Assembly (NCBI RefSeq): GCF_014839805.1 | Contig: NC_051140.1 | Span: 9,445,826 to 9,509,825, forward strand | Length of the DNA: 64,000 nt | Origin: Manduca sexta | Taxonomy: Eukaryota; Arthropoda; Insecta; Lepidoptera; Sphingidae | Reading direction: 5' to 3' | In this document: positions 57,401 to 64,000 of the stretch, in pieces | Layout: each line of letters opens with the position of its first letter | Position numbering within the stretch: position 1 is the stretch's first letter | Notes under the pieces: generated by a model | Seen by the model: only the letters and a program-made list of their open reading frames with translations | Database searches by the model: none | Told to the model about the DNA's origin: nothing | Translations under genes and position numbers: made by a program

Positions 57401-60400
57401 TTACATTGTTTTTACCCAAATTTTTAAACGAATAATTTACAACTTTCGTAGTATTATTTAATAAAATTGAATGGTATACCTTGAAGGTGTTGCCAGTGTT
57501 GGCGTGGTCCCTGTGCCTGGACCCGATGCTGCTCTGCTGCCTGATGAGCGCGGCCACCTTCTCGAACTCTTCGCAGTCCACGTCACCGTCGCCGTTTAGA
57601 TCGAACATTCGAAACGCTATCTCGAAATGTCTTCGTGACGCTGGAATGATAATGTCAAGGATTTGAGTAACGCAACCGATGTCTAAACGCCGTTCTCAGC
57701 AATCGATTTTAATAGCTTTATTGTATCTATCGAAAATGGGCCAATCGGAATAAAGATTTTTTGACATGCTTATACATTTACTAGCTTTTGCCCGCGGCTC
57801 CGCTCGCGTTATAAAGTTTTTCAGGCTAAAGTTTACCGTTATAAAAGTAGTAGTTTCCCGGGAGCCTATGTTCTTCCCAGGGTCCCAAACTGTCTCCATA
57901 CCAAATTTCCTCTTAATACGTTGGGTAGTTTTTGAGTTTAACACGTTCAGGCAGACAGATGCAGCGGGGGACTTTTTTTTATAATATATTTTTTAGAACT
58001 TTTTAAGAGGAACAATCCCGTCATACATCATTGTTGCATAACTTTAACCGTTTACGCAGCGCACGCAACGGAAGCTTTCATAACTAATAAATTGTCCCCG
58101 TTTTTGCAACATGTTTCATTACTGCTCCGCTCCTATTGGTCATAGCGTGATGATATATAGCCTATATCACTCCACAAACAAAGGGCTATCCAACGCAAAA
58201 AGAATTTTTCAGTTTCGCCCGGTAGTTCCTGATATTAGCCATTACTGCTCCGCTCCTATTGGGTATAGCGTGATGATATATAGCCTATAGCACTCCACGA
58301 ACAAAGGGCTATCCAACGCAAAAAAAATTTTCAGTTTGGACCGGTAGTTCCTGAGATTAGCCATTACTGCTCCGCTCCTATTGGAGTATAGCGTGATAAT
58401 ATATAGCCTATAGCACTCCACGAACAAAGGGCTATCCAACGCAAAAAGAATTTTTCAGTTTGGACCGGTAGTTCCTGAGATTAGCGCGTTCAAACAAACA
58501 AACAAACAAACAAACAAACAAACTCTTCAGCTTTATATAATAGTATAGAAGTATAGATAAGCATTTCAATATAACTTTATTCGCAAGTCATTAATTATTT
58601 TAATTTGTTTTATTCTCAGGGATGGATCGCAGATTGCGATTGGGATCGTTTATCGAAAACAGCCGTAAGTGGTTTAGCCAGTGTACTAAAATGAAATTGA
58701 TGAAATTTGTTTTGGAGTATGTCTAACTGACTCCAGGAAAGCACAACGAAACATTTCATTGGGGATAGTGTAATAACAGATAAGTGACGAAAAACGCAAA
58801 ATTCAGATTGATCCTTACCATGCTAAACTTGAGATTGATAATTCTAATCACTAAAGTCACTTACGTGGTATAGCAGTAACCCGGACGGTTTTTCACATAC
58901 CGAATTCTAGGTGGACAAAGTATTGAGGAAACTGTAGTATTATGATAGTATTATTATATTTTTGTAAATTTTAAAACCTTGAGCGTATATTTGCTCAAAC
59001 ATAAACAAATTTGCGTAGCGGTTGATAAAATCGTTATACCTTTCCAAATAGTAGACAGCTTTAAAAAGGGTACTTAACCTGTTAAGTACATTACGTAGGA
59101 ATATATCATGGTGCGTTTGTCAAACCTAGCTGTTAGCCCATCATGTGTTATACCGTGTATAAAAGCATCATGTTATTTTACTTTGATGAGTAATTCATGA
59201 CGACAGTTACAATTGTTTTAAATTGTATCGTATGAGCACACGTCAATCGGAACTGACGCAGGCGGCAATTCCGTCTGTTTAGTTTTATTGATTACAGATA
59301 ATTAACAAAATATGATGAATACAATCGTCACGAGGTACCTACACAACGCGAAGCTATACCACATGATAACATAATCATTTACACAGCGCGTAGTCACTAA
59401 TTGTATATGGAAGTGTGAACGCGTTGTGAAAACAATGAATTTATTTATTATATATTTATTACTACTGTGTTCCTGTTTTACTGTGTTACAGTCAAAAGAG
59501 TCCTCGGAAGTGTATTTCAATCCAGATACATTGGCAGATGATATAGTCAAGCTTGTAGAGAAAAAATTGCGGGTGGCATTAGGTGCCCGCCCTACAACTA
59601 AACGGCATCGGAGAAGACATAGGCACAAACAAGAAAAACTGTGTCCTTCATCAACCGAAATACCTTCAAGTTTAGTCACAAACAGCCCAAAGCCACAACG
59701 TAATGAAGAACGCTCTGGAAAATATATTATAATCGGAGAGAAATGTCCTGAAGGACAAGTAAAACAATTTGGAATCTGTGTCCCGGAAGACTATGATTAT
59801 TATTAATTTTGTCCAGAGTTGCGACTAACGAGAAGTATTAATAGGTGTATTTGTAGTATTTCATAATATTAGTACACAAAATATGAACGATTCAAAACAG
59901 AATCGAACATAAACCATATTTCCAGACGGTAATTTTCTTGACTGCGCTCGCAGATCAGAAGTACCTATACCGTCCAAACTTTTGAGGTCTTATAGATAGA
60001 AATACTATACATTAACAATTTTGGTGCAGCTCAAAAATTACCTTAGACATTTTGTGGAGAAGACGAAGAAGAAGTAGAGTGAAGAATACTCAATTATACC
60101 CGAGACGTTAATAGGGAATCGTAGTAATCGTAGACGTTTAGTCCCCTATTCACAAACATGACTTTGCAAAGTAGGCAAGAATGCTGTAATAAAAAGTCTG
60201 GTTCTCAGTGCTTTCGGCATGATAACCTTCATAGTGCGTTGGCATAATGGAGCTGTGATTAGCTAATATTGGCAATCAATATCTTTAGATCAGTTCGCTG
60301 TCAGATAACTGAAGAAAGCCAAAGAAAACTATAAAATGGCCGACTCGTTAGGGCGCACTATGCATCCTCATCTGTTTGTCAATACGGCTGTAACTATCAA

Positions 60401-63400
60401 GGTACTATCAAGTGCTTATTCCTAGGCTAAAACCTATTTGAGTCAACATATACCTCTACATATGCAATTTATATTAATAAAATTTGTAGTTTCGCTAGAT
60501 AAGCTGCTTCTGTTATTTTACGTTTAAATAAAACTAAACTTGAAATGACCCTTAATATTGAACCATTAAAATTATAAGGTATAATAAGCATGAAATAATT
60601 ATATTGATGTAGTTTTTTCTTATTTCGTAACTAATTACTTTCTTTTGACTATGGTGGCCAGTAACTTATGACAATACATTTGTTCTTTATATTTAATTTA
60701 ATTTATCTATAATGGTTCTAAAATAAATAAATTCAAATAACAAATTATTTAAATACATTGTACCTTCTGCAGTGCTAAGTAATATAATAAATGTTAGAAG
60801 TTAAATAAATGTTTTATTTACTGACCTAGTTAGTTGAAATCACTGCTCTCGAAAACATAGTCTCTCAAAAATTTACCTACTTAATATTTTTTTTCATTAT
60901 ACTATAGTAAGAGTAACTACTTATTACTATAAAATGAGTAAGATAGTGGGCCTGTCGATCAACTCTACCATGGAAAATATGGCTTTTTTATATTAACGGA
61001 GTAGGCAAAATGCCTCAAGTTAAATACATAAAAAAATATTTTCTTAAAATTTATGCAATTACGACACACAACTATTTATAAGACGGCGCTACACACAAAG
61101 TTATAGGTATCTACTTACAATATATAAAAAATATCTGGAAATGTTGCCCAGTGTTATTAAAATATTAATCAGTAGGCACAAAATTGAAATTAAACATGAT
61201 ATTTTGTATAGCTACATGAAACGAATATAAATAAGCTTCTAACCTGCACTCAAGGTTCAAGAGTACAAAAATATGGATACGCTTATTAATAACTATTATT
61301 TATTAATGAATTGATACAAAACATCCAACGTATAAATTAATCCCGCGCGAAAAGGGGATGAGAAAATCATTAGATTCGCTCATGCTCCGTGCCGCGCACA
61401 TTCCACCCCCGCCACAGCCGCCGCTCTCGGATGCTGCGAACGTCACACCTATTATCGAGATATAACAATAAGCTTGTCTAAGACATGTACGCCTGATCCC
61501 AACATTAAAAAAACGGACGCAAATACGCGCATTATTAAGTTGTTACAAGTGTTTAGACTTAATTTTAACACATGACGCCACAAAATGATATGCAATATGA
61601 GAAGATTCAGATCGAGAATAAAGACGAAAGCCATCCATTATTTGAAATGTGGCGTGAAGACGGCGACGTTTCTGTTTTGGGCGACACTCTACATGGTCGT
61701 TTTGAAGATGACACTGTTCAAGAGCAGCGGAAACACCCCCGTGAAAGATTGGTCTATAGTACCTGACAATTACACTAAGTGGCTGGTAAAATTGTTTACT
61801 AAAGTGAATGAATGCAACACGGATATAAAATTTAGTTCAAACAGTGTGAGAAGTAATATGAAATGAACAGTTGCAGGGTCCTGTCGTAGGCGACGAAGAG
61901 TCCGACTCGGAAGTGGATAAAATTCAATGGCTGGAGCCAGACAATGCGACGATATTTGAACTGGAGCAACGAGCGGCGAGGGTTCAGAATATTTGTCGCA
62001 AATACTCGCTTTACTCGCAGCCGGTCAACAGCAAGGAGTTTTTTGTGGATCATGCTCACAACATTGTGTGGTGCAATATATTCAAAGCTGCAAGCTCCTC
62101 TTGGTTGTATAAATTTAATATTATGGGTAAGTCAGAGCTCTTAAGAGTTTGTTGTTATGAATGTGATGTTTTCAAATTACAAAGAATAAAAAAAACTTTC
62201 AGGAGGGTACGATAAGAAATTTCTAGCACGCACTAGGCAGACGCCTCTGACGTTAGCTAGGAAGAAATTTCCGCGTCCCAGCGAGGAAGAAATACTAGAT
62301 GCCGTCAACACACCTGGAGTAGTGTCGCTACTAATGGTACGCGAACCCTTCGTTAGGTTGCTTTCTGCTTATCGAGACAAACTGGAGAACATAACTCCAC
62401 CTTACTACAGGAAGTTAGCAAAAGCTATTGTAACCGAACACAGAGAAAGGGCTACTCATGTTCTAGGTCCAATCAAAAGTTTTGGACCTACATTCTACGA
62501 ATTTGTAGCATACTTAATACAGAAACATAACGACAAGTCTTTTAGTTTGGATGAACATTGGGCACCATATTACCAATTTTGTTCGCCATGTGCGATAAAT
62601 TTTAGTGTTATTGGCAAAGTGGAATCGTTGGCCAAAGACTCTGCGTATGTGATACAGCAGTTGGGTCTCGGGCACCTCCTAGGGCGTACGGTCGGCGACA
62701 AAAGGACACGACTGCGTACCGTTATGAACAAGTCTAGGGACGGTAAAAATACTACGGCATTACTAAAATACTACTTTAGTCAACTTGACGAAAAAATGCT
62801 TGAAGGTTTGTTAAAAATATATGGAATAGATTTTGAAATGTTTGGATATGATATGAAAATTTATAAACGGTATGTAAGAAAATAAATATTTTTAATAATT
62901 AATTGACTTTTATTGACCTTGATGTGACACTTACTTGATAAGACCGTTAGGAGAAAGATGTAGTCACTGAAGGTGATGAGTCCAGAAGAGCCAAGTTTGT
63001 AAAATATTGAATCTTCGTCCAAGTCCAAATTGAGACGTTGACTAATGTTCTGTGTGAAAAAATAAACATAGTTATACAATAAATACTTTAAACTAGAGAG
63101 TTAATAGAAGAAGCAACACTAAAAATTTATATGCAAACGTGAAACTAATTAATAAAAATGATATGATTAGTACTTATAAGTACCCTACAGTTTTTTAACA
63201 TTTCATGAACGACTCAATGCTTTAGGTTAAGTAAGTTTATATACAGGTAAGAAGGGATAAAGTAAATTTCTACCAACATATTTGATAAGCATCTAAGTAC
63301 TACATAAAAAATTTACAATATGGTGTGTAATATAGTCATTGAGACTTTCCATGCTGCAGGGGTGAAGTTAAATTATATATAGCCGATAATAAGCGCACAG

Positions 63401-63676
63401 ACGCTTTAGATGATTTGTTACAGCGTTTGAAAAAAATAACTAAAATTAATAGCGCCAAAAACTTAGTAAACGAATTAAAAATAATTTCAATAAAAGTGAT
63501 TTTTCCTATAAACTAATTCAGTGTCGGCTAAACTAATTGACTTGTTTAGGCCTATGGCTATAGCATAGCACATAGAAGGAAGTAACCAATTTGTGCACAT
63601 TAAATAAAAAAAGGTATTACAATTGGAGAGCAGTAGAGAAATAGGAAGAGAAGAGAAACAGTACCTCATCGATGTT
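54430..63676 (-). CDS. MICU1: Calcium uptake protein 1, mitochondrial (MICU1), C-terminal part
   Basis: MICU1 is the EF-hand regulator in the intermembrane space that sets the Ca2+ threshold of the mitochondrial uniporter. Exons in transcript order: (63676-63665 microexon), 63049-62935, 57640-57480, 56946-56811, 56255-56150, 55566-55349, 54584-54430. The six main exons have matching phases and give 297 codons (296 aa plus stop). Landmarks: [18 protein letters not shown]-hand 1 loop [47 protein letters not shown] and the C-terminal EF-hand loop [12 protein letters not shown]. That last loop is assembled across an intron and keeps canonical D, N, D, G, Q, S, E positions. The ending [11 protein letters not shown] matches the MICU1 branch. 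The N-terminus (targeting sequence, first exons) lies beyond 64000. Two plus-strand genes sit in the intron 62934-57641. Confidence 0.95.
55016..55325. mobile_element. 310-bp MITE with 25-bp inverted ends in MICU1 intron
   Basis: The ends are GGGGCCGTTCAAGTATTAC on the left and the same 19 bases reversed on the right; over 25 bp only two positions differ. Both sides are flanked by TAA, a probable 3-bp target duplication. There is no coding capacity. The interior has C-rich and repeated ACGTAACGTAACGT stretches. It ends 23 bases from the splice donor of the MICU1 exon at 55349. Confidence 0.85.
57781..58549 (-). mobile_element. Helitron-like element with three internal tandem units
   Basis: Read on minus it starts TCTATACTATTATATAAAGC, passes an AAAC/GTTT-type tetranucleotide run (58495-58520), three tandem units (58117-58484), the GTTAAA...TGTATGACGG block, and ends in the GC tract GCGGGCAAAAGCTAG before a T. 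It is the most complete copy of this class in the window and lies in the MICU1 intron. Confidence 0.8.
58117..58484. repeat. Three tandem repeats of about 122 bp
   Basis: Units start with CATTACTGCTCCGCTCCTAT at 58117, 58240 and 58362 and are nearly identical (spacing 123, 122 and about 122). They lie inside the Helitron-like element. A single corresponding unit is present in the copy at 10.8-10.9 kb. Confidence 0.9.
59158..59165 (+). promoter_or_regulatory. Possible TATA box of the nested secreted-protein gene
   Basis: TATAAAAG lies 277 bases before the ATG at 59435 on the same strand. It would give a 5' untranslated region of about 245 bases. No initiator could be assigned. Confidence 0.3.
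59435..59806 (+). CDS. Small secreted protein of unknown function, nested in MICU1 intron
   Basis: A single-exon frame of 123 aa. The start ATG at 59435 (context AACAATGA) is followed by a typical signal peptide: a hydrophobic core [11 protein letters not shown] in residues 4-14 and a likely cut near LQS-KES (about residue 20). The mature part has an acidic/amphipathic stretch ([11 protein letters not shown]), a strong basic cluster ([10 protein letters not shown]), a Ser/Pro-rich middle, and a two-cysteine motif ([15 protein letters not shown]) ending in the acidic-tyrosine tail EDYDYY. I do not recognise a named family; the CPxGQ...GxC motif occurs in assorted small secreted insect proteins. 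The opposite-strand frame over the same bases looks like a shadow. The intact signal peptide and sensible composition argue for a real gene. Confidence 0.75.
   Translation: MNLFIIYLLLLCSCFTVLQSKESSEVYFNPDTLADDIVKLVEKKLRVALGARPTTKRHRRRHRHKQEKLCPSSTEIPSSLVTNSPKPQRNEERSGKYIIIGEKCPEGQVKQFGICVPEDYDYY
61340..61455 (+). promoter_or_regulatory. GC-rich patch upstream of the sulfotransferase, possible promoter
   Basis: A short GC-rich island ('cgtgccgcgcacattccacc' and 'cgccacagccgccgctctcg') stands out of AT-rich intron sequence about 130-240 bases before the sulfotransferase ATG. The position fits a promoter or 5' untranslated region; no specific element was identified. Confidence 0.35.
61585..62885 (+). 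CDS. Carbohydrate (chondroitin-type) sulfotransferase, CHST11-14-like
   Basis: Sulfotransferase family 2 enzymes transfer sulfate from PAPS to sugars of glycosaminoglycans in the Golgi lumen. Exons: 61585-61785 (or to 61803), 61877-62126, 62203-62885; about 377 aa. The N-terminus is a type II membrane anchor: basic residues, then a hydrophobic segment at about 26-42 ([15 protein letters not shown]). The 5'-phosphosulfate loop is [10 protein letters not shown] (134-143) and the 3'-phosphate motif is [15 protein letters not shown] (196-210). Family-typical [15 protein letters not shown] and [12 protein letters not shown] are also present. The exon 1 donor is ambiguous (CTG|GTAAAA or AAA|GTGAAT, both phase 0). 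It is nested in a MICU1 intron on the opposite strand and ends 49 bases before the MICU1 exon. The exact sugar specificity cannot be told. Confidence 0.9.
62881..62886 (+). terminator. Poly(A) signal overlapping the sulfotransferase stop codon
   Basis: AATAAA at 62881-62886 contains the stop codon TAA (62883-62885). If used, the 3' untranslated region would be about 20 nt, ending before the antisense MICU1 exon boundary (62935). Another signal within the MICU1 exon region is not obvious. Confidence 0.55.
62935..63049 (-). CDS. MICU1: MICU1 exon before EF-hand 1
   Basis: Encodes [14 protein letters not shown] then [17 protein letters not shown], the conserved segment that leads into EF-hand 1. 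Phase 0 start; ends TCA A|GTAAGT with a consensus donor. Confidence 0.93.
63665..63676 (-). CDS. MICU1: Candidate 12-nt MICU1 microexon (NIDE)
   Basis: AACATCGATGAG is preceded by a strong acceptor (CTTTCTTGTCTTTTCAG) and followed by GTACTG. Inclusion would add four residues, Asn-Ile-Asp-Glu, directly before NISQ and keep the frame. Vertebrate MICU1 has a known four-residue muscle microexon, which makes the idea less far-fetched, but the site here is not shown to be the same. The donor is only moderate. Confidence 0.4.
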
Positions 63677-64000
63677 CTGAAAAGACAAGAAAGTGATGTG
63701 AGTGGCAGAAATGATGGTGCCGACAGTGCAAGTGACTGCGATGTGTTTAGAATTTTTCGTAAATTTTGGCTTTATAGTTGTTCAATATGAGAATGAATAA
63801 TTAATCATTTTAAACGCTAAGCATCGCGCTGTAAACCTATTTCTCAAAAATTGTAGTGTAAATATTTAATATTAGTGTAAATTTTTATGTGTACCCTAAC
63901 TATAATACCTTATAATATGATGTGAAACAGTGCTAAGTAGAGAGCGTCATTTAGTATATTTACAGTCGATTCTGTTAAATGTCCAAGCTATAGTTAGTGT
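63677..64000 (-). other. MICU1 intron at window edge
   Basis: No further coding exon of MICU1 was recognised between the microexon and the right edge; the 5' exons must lie beyond 64000. Confidence 0.5.

Noticed and set aside
58242..58439. 65-codon frame with an internal repeat ([17 protein letters not shown])
   Set aside because: Translation of the tandem units of a Helitron-like element, not a protein repeat gene.
58117..58484. CRISPR array
   Set aside because: Three large direct repeats without spacers in a eukaryotic intron; they are internal units of a transposon.
59302..59679. 125-codon minus-strand frame opposite the secreted protein
   Set aside because: No signal peptide or domain; the plus-strand frame has the better start and composition.

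Overview
This is a stretch of an insect nuclear genome, most likely a moth or butterfly (Lepidoptera). The genes are split by AT-rich introns with GT-AG boundaries. Short GC-rich exons sit in an AT-rich background. The repeats include Helitron-like elements (TC...CTAG ends, with a GC-rich tract just before CTAG) and tRNA-derived SINEs of a kind common in Lepidoptera. The genus cannot be told from the sequence alone.

Layout: 1-2213 is the 3' half of a broken Ty1/copia retrotransposon ending in an LTR. VTA1 (ESCRT-III/Vps4 cofactor, 4 exons, minus strand) occupies 4533-6871. A MARCH1/8-type membrane RING-CH ubiquitin ligase (5 exons, plus strand) occupies 8414-16119; its introns are filled with Helitron-like sequence and a long TA microsatellite. 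About 8 kb without a recognisable gene follows (16.5-24.8 kb). Zasp66 (PDZ plus ZM-motif Z-disc protein, minus strand) runs from 25337 to at least 49750 in ten phase-consistent coding exons (368 aa). It also has two candidate alternative first exons (33901-33978 and 51642-51731) and a possible untranslated first exon near 52.1 kb. The C-terminal 296 residues of MICU1, gatekeeper of the mitochondrial calcium uniporter, are encoded on the minus strand from 63.0 kb down to 54.4 kb; the gene continues past the right edge. One 5.3-kb MICU1 intron holds two plus-strand genes: an intronless 123-aa secreted protein of unknown function (59435-59806) and a three-exon Golgi carbohydrate sulfotransferase (61585-62885).

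The four main genes belong to unrelated pathways (endosomal sorting, membrane-protein ubiquitination, muscle Z-disc assembly, mitochondrial calcium entry). The window is therefore ordinary gene neighbourhood rather than one functional cluster. The most interesting points are: a tandem duplication of a Zasp66 linker exon with its splice-donor flank; a 12-nt candidate microexon in MICU1; the nested secreted gene; a sulfotransferase whose stop codon lies inside its own poly(A) signal next to an antisense splice donor; and several near-perfect fold-back hairpins, one of which can be shown to be a new inverted duplication by comparison with sister repeat copies in the same window. All exon models were made by eye from splice signals, reading phase and recalled family similarity. 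No alignment or expression data were available.
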